This document shows positions 21,772 through 32,209 of a DNA stretch of 64,000 bases, in pieces. The DNA is from Amaurobius ferox (lineage: Eukaryota; Arthropoda; Arachnida; Araneae; Amaurobiidae). Position 1 is the first letter of the stretch; each line of letters starts with the position of its first letter. Made by a program: the position numbers and the translations under genes. The notes under the pieces were generated by a model. The model was not told the DNA's origin. It made no database searches and saw nothing but the letters and a program-made list of their open reading frames with translations. The stretch spans positions 128,287,322 to 128,351,321 of the forward strand of contig OX578147.1 of assembly GCA_951213105.1 (NCBI GenBank), in the 5' to 3' direction.

Positions 21772-21840
21772 CCTGTTACCTTACACCTTTCTGGTAGGTC
21801 GGACGGTCTGGGTCTCAACAACAACAACAACAACAACACT
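21772..21840 (+). mobile_element. SINE family 1 tail, 8-bp target duplication
   Basis: The insert reads GTTACCTTACACCTTTCTGG through GGTCTGGGTCTCAACAAC and ends in (CAA)n. CTTGAGTC at 21764-21771 repeats at 21841-21848. It is a 5'-truncated SINE inserted in the reverse-transcriptase region of the older LINE. Confidence 0.8.
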
Positions 21841-22465
21841 CTTGAGTCTATTGTATTGAATTCATAAATATAACTCGAAACTTCAACAATTCCATTATTT
21901 AAATTATTTTCATTGCTTACGAATAGGAAATCGTCTGCGAAAGTAATGGGCTGTTGATGCACTTCCTTCTATAGAATACATAAACAATAATATTCGCCAT
22001 TATCAACCACAAGATAGGACCGAAATTTGATCCTTGTGGTAATCTTCGATTGCATTCCATTTTTATACTATATTTTCAATAATTAAATATATACAACATA
22101 CCTGTCTCTAAGAAGTCATCAAGAGCGATTTTCCTTAACGTTCAAATTCGCTAATAGGAATTTCATTTTAGTCCCTACAACTGAATAAAAAGCTGCTTTA
22201 ATATCAATCAATATTAGAGCCCAGAATTTCAGCTAACTACCTCAATGCGTCATTTGTTCAAACACCTCTTCGAAATCCAAATTGATTTCCAAGTAAATAC
22301 TTCCACGACTCTATGAATAAACCTATTTGTTAGGATTTTATCATACCCCCCCCCCCCAAACCGACAGATAACAAATAAGTCTGTACGCATTCGCATTTTT
22401 CTTCCAATTTTTAAGGTTTCGCTAGTAATGTCACCATCGCCGATTTCTATACTTTGAGGAAACAT

Positions 22466-22804
22466 TGTAAGGATTAACAATTTCTATTCTCGACTTCTTA
22501 TTTTTCAAGCAGTGTCTTTCCCGGGGAAAGAAGAGTCTAAATTTAAATAGCAGCCGCGCAGATTGCGGACGGAAGGTGGAGCTGGCAACCAGGTTATAAA
22601 AAAGGCGAGGTGCAAGGCACGAGTTGGTACGTGGAGCGTGACGTGTGTGGATGCAGACGATGGTAGAAAGGGTGGACCGTGTACATTCTGATTTATTATT
22701 TGTAAATTACGTTAATGGAGTTTATTTTATGATTTCTACAGTTGAAGAATAAACGTGTTGTTTTTATCAAAATATGCCTGCATGTTCATTCCGACACCTG
22801 TACA
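22466..22804 (+). mobile_element. Solo LTR 1 (339 bp)
   Basis: The element begins TGTAAGGATTAACAATTTC and ends CACCTGTACA, the TG...CA form of an LTR. It contains a TATAAAAAA box (about 22596) and AATAAA (about 22749), consistent with LTR promoter and polyadenylation signals. ACAT flanks it on both sides (22462-22465, 22805-22808), a 4-bp target duplication. No internal retroelement sequence is attached, so it is a solo LTR left by recombination. It interrupts the LINE between the APGxDG-type box and the core RT. Confidence 0.85.
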
Positions 22805-23250
22805 ACATCCCAGTTCATAGTATTTCTCAAAAATGCTCCCAAGTCAACTTCCGTTAATTAACTCCAATTCTTGGAAGACTTTCAATTGTAAACCATGCGT
22901 GCAGGGGGCCTTACCATCTTTAATGTTCTTAACAGCATATTCTATTTCTTCAAGGGTGATACATTTGTCTACTCTTTGTCTTGGAACATATTCATTTTCC
23001 TGTTCGTACTCTTTGGAAAAATGGTACGATAAAAGTATATGATTTATTGTAACTTCTATGTTATTAGCTGGATTTTCCGTCATATTCCTTCACAGGTTCA
23101 AAATTTACCACTGTATTTTTCTGACTTACTGCACTTTTGCAGTCAGCACTGAAACTTTTTGTCCAGTCATATTAATTAGGAAGCTTGTCCTACTTAGCCG
23201 TTACAATATTTTGCCTAAAAATCGCCAACTCCCTCTCATATATTAATATA

Positions 23251-23814
23251 AGCTCTTCTCGAATTGCCTATTTTGACATAGATTACGTCTTTGTCCGCAC
23301 CTGGTATGGGGGACCATGTCGACGGTTCGGGTTGACGAAAAAGGGTGAGATTTTGAAAGATTGTAGCTCAACGTGTAATAGTCGAAGGGAGCAGCAGTGG
23401 TATCAAGTCTTAAGCGGAGGATGTATGTGTTTTATGAGGTGTGATTCATCGGGGTGTGAGCTTGAGAGACGAATGTGGTTGAACGTGAGATAAGATAAAA
23501 ATTACTGCGTTTTGCGTCATTTCTGCAATAGTAACTCAGTAACCAGAGGAGTTATAAGTGTTTGTTTTGGACACTCAAACTATTGGTTACTGACTGATCT
23601 ACAAAATAAAGTTCCAAAAATAGTGAATGGGCATCTGTAAAATAGTGAAAAATTGGAAACAAGAACAAAAATTTGGACTTTATTATTTCAAAATGTTGAA
23701 ACATGTACATAGAAAATTTTCAAATTCCTGTAAGATTCCAGTGCGAAAAGGAAGAAGACAAAACACTAAACAAAAATAGAGGGGGCCACACAGAGGTGCC
23801 ACACAGAGATGCCG
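23251..23814. other. No recognised gene; cysteine-rich open frame on plus strand
   Basis: A 102-codon plus-strand frame (23185-23493) has seven cysteines in its second half but no signal peptide or recognisable family. Part of it overlaps decayed LINE sequence, so I do not call it a gene. Confidence 0.5.
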
Positions 23815-24702
23815 CGCTAATGTGTAGAAAACGAATGTTTAGAATGCAAGTGGACGAGCGAATGTGTAGAATGCAAGTAGGCGAGCGAATGTGTAGAATG
23901 CAAGTAGACGAGCGAATGTTTAGCATGTAAGTAGACGAGCGGATGTTTAGAATGTGAGTAGACAAGCGAATGTGTAGAACGTAAGTAGACGTGCGAATGT
24001 GTAGAACGTAAGTAGACGAGAGAATGTGTAAAACGTAAGTAGACGAGTGACACAGAAGTGCCAAGCGAATGTGTAGAAGATGAATATGTAGAATGCAAGT
24101 GGACGAGCGAATGTGTAGAACGTAAGTAGACGAGCGACACAGAGGTGCCGAACAAATGCGTAGAAGACGAATGTGTAGAACGTAAGTGGACGAGCGAATG
24201 TGTAGAATGTAAATAGACGAGAAAATGTGTAGAATGTAAGTAGACAAGCGAATGTGTAGAATGTAAGTATACGAGCGAATGTGTAGAATGTAAGTAGACG
24301 AGCGGATGTTTAGAATGTAAATAGACAGCCGAATGTATAGAACATAAGTAGACAAGAGAATGTGTAGAAAGATAAGAGAATGAGTAGAAAGTAAGTATAC
24401 AAGCGAATGTGTAGAACGTAAGTGGACGAGCGATTGTGTAAAATGTAAATAGACGAGAAAATATGTAGAATGTAAGTAGACGAGCGGATGTTTATGTAAG
24501 TGGACAAGTAAGTAGACGAATGTATAGAAATTAAGTAGACAAGTGACACAGAGGTGCTGAGCGAATGTGCAGAATACGAATGTGTAGAATGTAAGTGGAT
24601 GAGCGAATTTATAGAATGTAAATAGACGAGCGGATGTTTAGAATGTAAGTAGACAAGCGAATGTGTAGAATGTAAGTAAATGAGCGAATGTGTAGAATGT
24701 AA
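23815..24702 (+). repeat. 27-bp minisatellite, about 30 diverged units
   Basis: The unit is close to GAATGTGTAGAATG followed by TAAGTAGACGAGC, 27 bp. Some blocks carry a longer insert (ACACAGAGGTGCCGAGC) giving a higher-order pattern. Because 27 is a multiple of three, a 211-codon frame stays open on the minus strand (repeat of about STYILHIRS); this is not a real protein. The array lies between the endonuclease and reverse-transcriptase parts of the decayed LINE. Confidence 0.9.
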
Positions 24703-24900
24703 ATGGCAGATACTGGTTATTCTGCAAAGCGAATGATTATGAATGGTAACTTCAATTTCTATATGACCAAAGACGAAAGTGAAACGTTTCGAGAATTCAT
24801 GAAGATAGATTTCGACGTCTATTTGACGCAGACTGCAGGACTGCCCATAGAAATAGTAGGCTCCTTACGAACATTTATCTCGGCCTCCCCTCCATATTTG
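24703..24900 (+). pseudogene. Endonuclease-like fragment (GDFN type)
   Basis: The frame reads RMIMNGNFNFYMTKDESE, then FREFMKIDFDVYLTQT. This resembles the G-D-F-N active-site box and following helix of exonuclease/endonuclease/phosphatase domains found in LINEs and in Helentron-type Helitrons. The catalytic Asp is Asn here (GNFN). About 60 residues are recognisable; the rest of the 106-codon frame is not. Orientation is opposite to the surrounding LINE, so it is a separate element. Confidence 0.45.
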
Positions 24901-25526
24901 ATTATCTCATGGTTTGTGAATTTTTCATGTTTTCTCCAACCCCAAAGAGAAAATCTTGGCGGTCCAGGCCCCTCTACTCCCCCCGTCCCTAGGCGGCATT
25001 GCAGACTACACCAACAACATTAGGCAGCTTGCTTTTATATTTAATGTTTGTAAGATACCTAGATGTTAAGTTTCTGTCCTTTGTAACTTATTTCTTCTAT
25101 CACAGACCACTGTTGGTTATTTGTAGAAATAAATTAAATTCTTATGTAAACCGTTGTTTCATTTGCAAGCACACATACCTGTATAACAAGACGTATTTTA
25201 CGTTACAGACGTACCTCCGGTACAGCCACTCTAGATTTTTTTTATATCAGTTCTCGTAGCTTTATTTTTTAACGCTGTACTTCTTAGGATACAATTTCCT
25301 TTTTTTACAAGCGCTTTAATCAAGCTTTTCGTAATAATTTCAATATGCGTGTTCATTCTTATTTACAATAGAGTCGCACCCACACAATCTCATGGGTAAT
25401 ATTGCTCAATTCCACCCAAAATTTTATCCAATTCATGTTTTTATATTTAAATCTTGGATAGTTATTACCAGTATTCAAGTAAATATCAATTTTATTTACT
25501 CCAATGTAACGATTGTCACTCAACGT

Positions 25527-25902
25527 TGTAAGGATTAACAATTTCTATTCTCGACTTCTTATTTTTCAAGCAGTGTCTTCCCCGAGGAAAGAAGAGTCTA
25601 AATTTAAATAGCAGCCGCGCAGAGATTGCGGATGAAAGAGGGTACTGGCAACCAGGTTATAAAAAGAGGAAGTGTGAAGCACGAGAGGGTTCGAGAGGAT
25701 AGGAGATGGTAAGTTGATACGTGGAGCATGGCGTGTGTGAATGTAGACGATGGTAGAAAAGGTGAATCATATACGTGCTATACGTGCTGATTTATTATTT
25801 GTAAATTCCGTTAATGGAGCTTATTTTATGATTTTTACAGCTTAAGAATAAACTTGTTGTTTTTATCAAAAGATGCCTGCGCGCTCATTCGACACCTTTA
25901 CA
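25527..25902 (+). mobile_element. Solo LTR 2 (376 bp), same family as LTR 1
   Basis: It begins TGTAAGGATTAACAATTTC and ends CACCTTTACA; the target duplication ACGT is at 25523-25526 and 25903-25906. TATAAAAAG and AATAAA recur in the same places as in LTR 1. It is longer by an internal ~35 bp (GAGAGGGTTCGAGAGGATAG region). It splits the LINE endonuclease frame precisely: the coding sense runs from the 25903 side into TLSDNRY on the 25526 side. Confidence 0.85.
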
Positions 25903-26757
25903 ACGTAACCTCCTCAAATACTTGCCAATTAACAAAAGCATCAGGCTCATCTACACGGATGAGGTACAAACCAATTCAATTTCTGAATCCAACGCAATCA
26001 AAAATCTACATTTAAGGTATTAACCTGCAAATTCATAACAAAAGTCCATAACTTTAGTTATTCTCGCATCCGTGGGACACTGAGTCAGGATTCCTGACCT
26101 CACAGCAATCACTAAGCATGAAAGTCATCCATAATGACAACATTATTATTTACATATTTACACACAATTTCATTTAGAGTTTACATTTACATTTTCACTT
26201 GGAGAACAATATACAGATATGAATATATATCCAACATTATTTACAGTAACTATAATCACAACAATATCTGTATTTTCAAACAGATTTAAAACAGCAAAGT
26301 TACCATTAACAAGGATAATCAGCTGAGGATTATACAAAGCATAACAGTATTTAATTGACTTACTAAATACTGTAACAAACTTAAGTTTGTAGTTCATTTG
26401 CGCTAATAATATATACATTGTTTCAAAAATATATTGGGACAAATATAAATGTGTAGCTTTTGAATGTGCTAGATTACAATGCTGTATATTAAGATAATTA
26501 TTTATATTCTATTCTAAATCAAACAAACGCGCGCGTGCGATTTTTCTTTCAAAACAATTACAATTTTTATCCGCTGCATTATGTTAAACATCATAATTTC
26601 GCTTATAAAGCTCATTTACTTTTGTACAATTTATACACTGCAGTTCTTTAGTACATTCCGCACTATCAGGATACACTTCACCAGTTTTGTCACTTGTACA
26701 ATTTTTAAAGATGTGTCCAAATATGTTACATTTATAGCACCTTGCCTCATTGTAGAA

Positions 26758-26795
26758 GTCAATGTTACATGTACTCTTTCACATGTAACATTGAC
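26758..26795. repeat. Perfect 15-bp-arm hairpin
   Basis: GTCAATGTTACATGT and its exact inverse are separated by ACTCTTTC. It lies inside the LINE ORF1 region and may be chance or a small inverted duplication. Confidence 0.7.
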
Positions 26796-27215
26796 CACTC
26801 TAGCTAGAGTTTTTCTCGTTTTGCAATCGCTCGAAACGAGATGGTATCAAATTCTATCACCCAATCTTGACACATTTTTGTTTTTGATGGCAAATATAGG
26901 ATTTATTTTTCCCACACGATGTTCTTAATTTTGAGACTTAATAGTCGCCACCAATTCATTTTGAGTGAAACTTTTATTAACATTGCAAAGTATCACTGAA
27001 AGTTTCCGCTCTTTTGGATTAACCATTTCCATGTTACCTGTCAACTCGTGGTGTTGCCTCTTCAAACTTGGTTAACTCATCAGCATCTCGCATGATACCT
27101 TAATCCCGCCATTTTTAACATTTCTGATCAACTTAATTTTTGCCTTAATATTTCTTGGACTCGTTTACTTGGCAAATATTTTCCTGGGTTTCCTCGGATT
27201 TAGCTTGTTTATCCT

Positions 27216-27434
27216 TTGGATAAACAAACAAAATACACCCCATGTAAATTGTTCTTTAAGGCAGTGCTTTATCTTCAAAAGTTCATAGTTCCCAAGCATT
27301 ACATACATCCTAAGTGTGTAAAATGTACTGGGGAACACTTAACCAAGGATTGCATGAAGATGTTTGAGAACCCGTACAGCTGTGCAAACTCCAGGACCGT
27401 AGCAAGAAAAGAAATTCAAGAGGGGCTAGAATGA
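27216..27434 (+). pseudogene. LINE ORF1 zinc-knuckle fragment, plus strand
   Basis: The frame encodes HPKCVKCTGEHLTKDCMK followed by ENPYSCANS, a CX2CX4HX4C knuckle and the start of a second, as in ORF1 proteins of jockey-like LINEs. It lies opposite in strand to the large LINE, so it is a separate remnant. A 15-G run at 27442-27456 follows. Confidence 0.6.
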
Positions 27435-27761
27435 AATTCAAGGGGGGGGGGGGGGGCTCAACAGTCTTTAAGGAGCGCGCTCATTAAAATCACTGTTACT
27501 CATTAGCATTCATAAACCATAATAGTTATTTTATATTCCAATACATATAAATTATTAACAAATAAGTAATTGCATATTTATAACACTTCACTCAATAAGT
27601 CTCCGGTCTGACACATATATGGCAACACTGTTGACAGACCCATATGATTTCTGGATAGTACCAACCTTCAAACGACACGTGTCAAAATTTCATGACATTC
27701 TGACAATTAGTTTATAGGTTACAGTGGCTTTAGTGACCCCAGTTTTGTAATTTTCAAAACA
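27435..27761. other. No gene seen; poly-G run and probable mariner 5' region
   Basis: After the G-run the sequence is AT-rich. CAGTGGCTTTAGTGACCCC just before 27762 would be the untranslated leader of the mariner fragment that follows. I did not find a clear terminal repeat. Confidence 0.4.
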
Positions 27762-27944
27762 ATGGATAAAAAAGAATTTCATGTGTTGATTAAACATTGT
27801 TTTTTGATGGGGGGGGGAAATACTGTTGAAGCCAAACAGTGGCTCGATAAGCGTTATAGAGACTCTGCACCAGGGAAATCAACTATTATTGACTGTTATA
27901 CGTCCGCCTTTGCTTCCTCCCTTTTCGATGAGTTAGTTCCTTAA
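27762..27944 (+). pseudogene. Mariner transposase N-terminal fragment
   Basis: MDKKEFHVLIKHCFLMGGGN and then EAKQWLDKRYRDSAPGKSTI match the N-terminal helix-turn-helix of mariner transposases. The frame leaves the family after about 50 residues (DCYTSAFASS) and stops. A 9-G run inside replaces the usual GKNT codons. No catalytic domain follows, so this is a 5' remnant. Confidence 0.75.
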
Positions 27945-28739
27945 ACTCCCAAACCTAAAGCACCTCGGACTAGCAATGCTTGAGGAAACAACTCTAACGA
28001 CTATGTTGAATTTCAAAAATAGCTCCTCAAATATGGGGAAGATTGTGGTAGGCTAGTTGTTCTAAAAGCGTTTAAAATAGCTCTTCCCGAAATTTTAAAA
28101 GCTGAACACACAATAAATAGGATTTTCCTCTTGTACGAGAGTGTTATCAACCCTGATTCGGCCTTTCTTAGTTGTCCACGATCCTCATCGTCAGTGGCTC
28201 CCCCTCCCCTTCCCAGTTTTGATCAACACCTTGTTGCTCATGCCTCAAGGCCGTGTTTTTAGGAACACTGTTAACCACCTTTAAACTCACATTTCTTTCT
28301 GTCGGAGAATTTTGCTTCCGTTATTTTAAATTTCCGACCTTGGGGACATACTTGTGTCGGGACTCTGTCACGACGCATCCCGGAAGGGAACCCTTTCTTC
28401 TGTCTGTTTTTCATATGAAAATCCCATTTATTAAAATTTAAGATAAATATGACCCCATTTATTCTGAAAATTAAAGACAATTCTGTAATTGACCCAGGCG
28501 CCCCTTAACGACTGTCCTTGAATCGTTTTTTTTTAAAAGAAATTTTGATTCTCTCTCTACATGGCCTTTACGCTACTTCAGCATAAGTTGAGAATATTTA
28601 CCTACTGTTTCAACCTTTTCTAATTTCTGTTTTACAATAACTTTAAATTCTTTGGTCCCAGTAACTAACTGTACAAAAAAAACTTTTCACTATTCCTAAT
28701 TATAGACGAATCATCTATTATTCAGCAGATTTCTCTTAG
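27945..28739. other. No gene seen
   Basis: The open frames at 28253-28441 and 28271-28480 overlap on opposite strands and match nothing I recognise. The stretch may include further decayed transposon sequence. Confidence 0.4.
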
Positions 28740-28875
28740 ATGTTGTAAAGAACCTTGCTACTCCAACCGGGAATAGAACCCTGGATCTCCGAGAAAGCCG
28801 GCCAACGCTTTACCGTTGAGCTACTGGGACGGAATGGCAAGCTCTTATTGTCGAAGTGGACTCTGCATTCTCCAC
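28740..28875 (-). mobile_element. tRNA-derived SINE, family 2 (copy 1)
   Basis: On the minus strand TAGCTCAACGGTAAAGC is an A-box and GGGTTCTATTCCC a B-box, 50 bp apart, as in tRNA. The acceptor and anticodon stems do not pair well enough for a working tRNA. The same head and following sequence (GGACTCTGCA region) recur at 30815-30945, so it is a dispersed element, distinct from family 1. Confidence 0.65.
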
Positions 28876-28897
28876 CCTCTAATGTCAGATTGGCGTG

Positions 28898-29183
28898 TGG
28901 GGCGCGACAGCCCAGTGGTTAGCGCACGGGTATTGCACTCGGGCAGCCTGGGTTCGATTCCCGACACTGCCAAAACTGCCGCCGTGTTCACGCGGAGTAC
29001 TATCGCGTTAAACATGGGGTCCGTAAGTCCTTCCGAGAGATTGGTGGTAGGGGAAGGAGGGTAGAATCCCTGTGGATGCCTCCCCCACTCGGTTCCGATC
29101 TAAATTGGGTGGCACTTCCCATCCGTTCAAACAGATACCTTATACCTTTCTGGTAGGTTGGACGGTCTGGATGAAAGAGAAAG
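28898..29183 (+). mobile_element. tRNA-derived SINE, family 1, best-preserved copy
   Basis: The head GGGGCGCGACAGCCCAGTGG keeps a near-consensus A-box, and GGGTTCGATTCCC the B-box. The body matches 720-1004. CAGATTGGCGTG (28886-28897) recurs as CAGATTGACGTG (29184-29195), giving the target duplication. It sits directly beside a family 2 SINE. Confidence 0.9.
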
Positions 29184-29284
29184 CAGATTGACGTGCAACT
29201 GACAATCTGACTGACCACCTCTGCTATTTTTACTCTTGTTAGCCGCCTGTTATACTGTAGTAGAAATAAGTGAAAAAACACCTT

Positions 29285-30621
29285 GAGGTGGAACTAATTG
29301 CAACAAAAGTGATTCTTGCTGTAAATGGTAGGTAACACGCTCCTAATCAACATACTAAAAATATACATCCGTACTGTCGCGCAAAATGCGTTTTTTTTTG
29401 CCGCCATCTTGAAAAAATATCAAAAATTAAAAAAAAATCATAAAAAATAATGTGTGGAATCAAATTACAGGAAATTTCATGTTGTAATAGAATATGATAT
29501 TGGTTTTAAAAAGTAAAATGTTTACAAAGATGAAGTAGGGGGAAAATGATCAAAAATTACACCTTCATGACCCTGTATTTACACCTTAAATGCTTAAATT
29601 ATGCTACATTACATTACACCTATACCTGATGCTGTGAGACTAATTTTGATTTTCTTTATTATCCGTTTCAGGTAGATAATCTTTGTTTTGAGTAAAGAAA
29701 TCCTCATAAGAAAAATGGAAGAAGAAACCTGCCTTTTGTGTTCCAATGTGCTTTGCGACGATACTCCCTATGTCGCATTAACAGCAAAAGGCTTGACGGG
29801 AATTATCAACGCGAGCAAACAAAGAGATGATAAAATTCATGAACTTTTCAATCCTATGCCTACTGGTGCTGTTAAAGTACATACAGAATGTCGACGTGTA
29901 TACGTCAATCCTATCAAAATTAAAAGTGATATAAAACTGAAAACATCGCAAGATAATATTCTTTCGACCAGCTCGAGAACGCTACGAGGAAGTGTTGGAT
30001 CGTTCAATTTCAAAGAGAATTGTTTGTTTCAAAGAGAATTGTTGTAGTCTGATTATAGCGGATTATGAAAAGCGTAAAAAAATGGCAGTCATTCCTGTGC
30101 GTACTTTCCAGTTTCGCGAGACAATTTTGAAACTATGCAGTACTAGAAATGATCTATGGGCAGCAAATGTACACGCGAGGATGCTTTCAGTTATAGATTT
30201 ACCTGCTGCAAAAGCTCGATATCATCAAGTGTGCAGTGTCAATTCTAGGAGCGGCAAACCCATTCCTGTGAAGCATACTCCTGAAGGTAGTGGAGGATTG
30301 CCTACATCAGTTGGCCGTCCGATTGACACTGATAGTTCTGATGCTTTTGTAAAGACATGTGAGTGGTTACAAGAAAACTGTGAAGAGCTAATATCTGTCA
30401 GTGACTTAGTGGAAAAAATGCGTAGTTTTTTAACAGAGGGAAGTGAACCTTATACTTCTAGACATTTGAAGAAAAAATTGCAAGATTGGTTTGGAGACAA
30501 CATCATAACATCAGGCAGTACGGATTATACAGTACGGATGTACATTTTTAGCATGTTGATTAGGAGCGTGTTACCTACAATTTACAACAAAAATCATTTT
30601 TGCTGCAATTAGTTCCACCTC
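29285..30621 (+). mobile_element. DNA transposon with 92-bp TIRs carrying a zinc-finger-type frame
   Basis: Left 29285-29376 and right 30530-30621 are inverted repeats of 92 bp differing at seven positions (start GAGGTGGAACTAATTGC, inner end CATCCGTACTG). Between them lies one broken coding region. I see no clear target duplication. The coding frame runs straight into the right TIR, which suggests an internally deleted derivative of a larger autonomous element whose transposase part is gone. I cannot assign a superfamily. Confidence 0.8.
29688..30612 (+). pseudogene. Zinc-finger-type protein of a DNA transposon, frameshifted and truncated
   Basis: The first frame (from 29688, or from the internal Met at 29715) holds TCLLCSNVLCDD, KGLTGIINASKQRDDKIHEL and VHTECRRVY, a possible C2HC zinc site. 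The second (29992-30612) holds VIPVRTFQFRETILKLC, SVIDLPAAKARYHQVC, GRPIDTDSSDAFVKT, ISVSDLVEKM and LKKKLQDWFGDNII. A 19-bp tandem duplication at about 30007-30044 causes the frame change between them. The second block resembles a domain seen in many uncharacterised invertebrate proteins that I believe to be transposon-linked; that is from memory of the family, not proof. The frame ends inside the right TIR. Confidence 0.7.
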
Positions 30622-30814
30622 TAACACTATTTCTACAACGCTATTAGTATTATTTTTACCCTGGCTAGTATCCTTCGTGGTCGTTATCCTCTCAATTTTG
30701 AAATCGGCGCTCCATCTTCCAGGGTCCACTGAATCCGTACTAGTCGTACTAGGGTCACTTTCAGACCTTCGACATATTTGCACTAACCTACAGGGTTGAT
30801 TTGTTCGGGCGCCA

Positions 30815-30945
30815 TTGTAAAGAGACTTTCTCCCTCAACCGGGAATCGAATCCTGGATCTCCGAACTGGCCAGCCGACGCTCTACCGTTGAGCTACTGGG
30901 ACGAAATTGCAAGTTCCTATCGCAGTCCACTCTGCAAAGTCAAAA
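30815..30945 (-). mobile_element. tRNA-derived SINE, family 2 (copy 2)
   Basis: The minus strand reads TAGCTCAACGGTAGAGC (A-box) and GGATTCGATTCCC (B-box), then sequence matching copy 1. As in copy 1 the cloverleaf pairs poorly, so I do not call a tRNA gene. Confidence 0.65.
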
Positions 30946-30960
30946 CTTTCATAATTTTCT

Positions 30961-31024
30961 TTAAGCAGCTCCAAGTTTTACTTAAAGCAGCTCCAAGTTT
31001 TACTTAAAGCAGCTCCAAGTTTCA
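30961..31024 (+). repeat. 22-bp tandem repeat, about 2.8 units
   Basis: The unit AAAGCAGCTCCAAGTTTTACTT is repeated with almost no change. It contains no gene. Confidence 0.9.
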
Positions 31025-31194
31025 ACTTTCTTACCCATTCCATCCGCCAAAGAGACCATCTCCGTCTCTATCTCCCCACCGCTTTCTGACGTCACTGTAA
31101 CTATTACTTGATTGCAACCTTATTTGACGTTTGATTTTCAACTGTTTTTTTGTTACAGAGAAAAAAAAAATCAAGGTTTTAGCCACATACTCAC

Positions 31195-31260
31195 CTGAAG
31201 ACAATTGGATATAATACACACAGCTTCCGTTGATGTTATGTTGCTCATTAGTGCGGTTGT
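31195..31260 (-). CDS. Internal exon (66 nt) of the candidate host gene
   Basis: On the minus strand the acceptor is TTTCTTTCCCAG and the donor CTTCAG|GTGAGTATG, both near consensus. The exon is a multiple of three. In phase 0 it reads TTALMSNITSTEAVCIISNC then LQ, with a glycosylation sequon (NIT) and two cysteines. One other phase is also open, but only phase 0 continues into the long frame of the terminal exon. It sits in unique sequence. Confidence 0.6.
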
Positions 31261-31832
31261 CTGGGAAAGAAACACTTAATTAGATTCAAATAAATGACAC
31301 TGTCAAAAATATATTATACCCAAATACAAGAAATATATAAGTGCAGTAAAACCAATCTCTGGATAAACTATGACATGAAACAAAAATATATTCTGTCTTG
31401 AAACGATGTCAATTACACAGATTTAATTAGAACATAATTTGGAGAAAAAAGAATTATTTAATATCATATATAGAATCTTACAAAATAAAAGATGTTACTT
31501 TGTTTGTACGTGTTTTCTGTAGCGGAAAATCGAAGCTTCAGACAAACCGCAAAATTTGGCAGTAGAATTCCTGGGACCACACACCTCATCGAGTTTTTTT
31601 TTTTTTAAATTCGATTCGATTTAGTTTTAAAGTTACGAAATTAAAAGTCGAAATTCGACCGAATTTTCACCAAAGTTCATTCTTAAATTAATTTCCAATG
31701 CATATGTTATCTTTTCGATATAAAAGTGCTTTATTTTAGGTGTATCTAGGCGCTTAAACACACCTGTTTGCGCACTTTGGACCTTCTCAAAGAAGCAACC
31801 TGCTTATCGGGAAATCATAGTGTTTTAAGGCG

Positions 31833-31868
<36 letters not shown>

Positions 31869-32090
31869 CATGCAATATTTCGAGAACAGCACATGTTATG
31901 GATCTATACATATTTGGTATTATATATAAAATTGTTATTACATATAAAGAGAACAGCCTCTTTTAAACAGTTTATTATAATTATTATAATTAATTGTTTA
32001 AAAGTATTAAATTATATATAATAATATAATCATTATAATTATTATAATTATATTATTATACATTCTAAGACAAAAAAATCGATGCACCAA
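31261..32090. other. No gene seen; (TA)n and AT-rich palindromic stretch
   Basis: (TA)n lies at 31836-31865. From 31970 to 32060 the sequence is nearly pure A/T with many ATTATAAT inverted units. Otherwise unique and presumably intronic. Confidence 0.5.
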
Positions 32091-32209
32091 GAAAGAATTA
32101 TCCAAATGAGACAAAATTTTGCACGTGTAATGTGGATGTACAGAAAAGGAAATGATTAGAATTTCAAAGCAATTGGATGATTTATTGCACTGAAAGATCT
32201 ACACAAATT

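Larger units (their letters stand above)
20230..27090 (-). pseudogene. Jockey-like LINE, decayed and multiply interrupted
   Basis: Read on the minus strand, the parts are in canonical order. ORF1: NPKERKLSVILCNVNKS near 26990 and a zinc knuckle, RCYKCNIFGHIFKNC, near 26720. Endonuclease: KYCYALYNPQLIILVNGNF and FISVYCSPSENV (26170-26442), TLSDNRY and FKYKNMNWIKFW to 25359. Reverse transcriptase: KNIKDGKAP (22850-23083), RRLPQGS (near 22055), ITFADDFLF (21920-21950, catalytic Asp pair), LKYLGI, then LLYGCEV near 20510 beyond a mariner-like insertion. Many frameshifts and stops are present. Inserted elements: 20647-21606, 21772-21840, 22466-22804, 23815-24702 and 25527-25902. Open pieces read separately look like unrelated genes but belong together. 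Confidence 0.75.

Noticed and set aside
23185..23493. Cysteine-rich 102-codon plus-strand frame that could suggest a toxin-like peptide
   Set aside because: No signal peptide, overlaps decayed LINE sequence, cysteine spacing matches no family I know.
23720..24355. 211-codon repetitive open frame on the minus strand
   Set aside because: Same reason: 27-bp tandem array, with other frames open as well.
28745..30905. Possible tRNA genes on the minus strand at 28745-28820 and 30821-30902
   Set aside because: A- and B-boxes are good, but acceptor and anticodon stems pair poorly and the flanks are shared between the two, so they are SINE heads.
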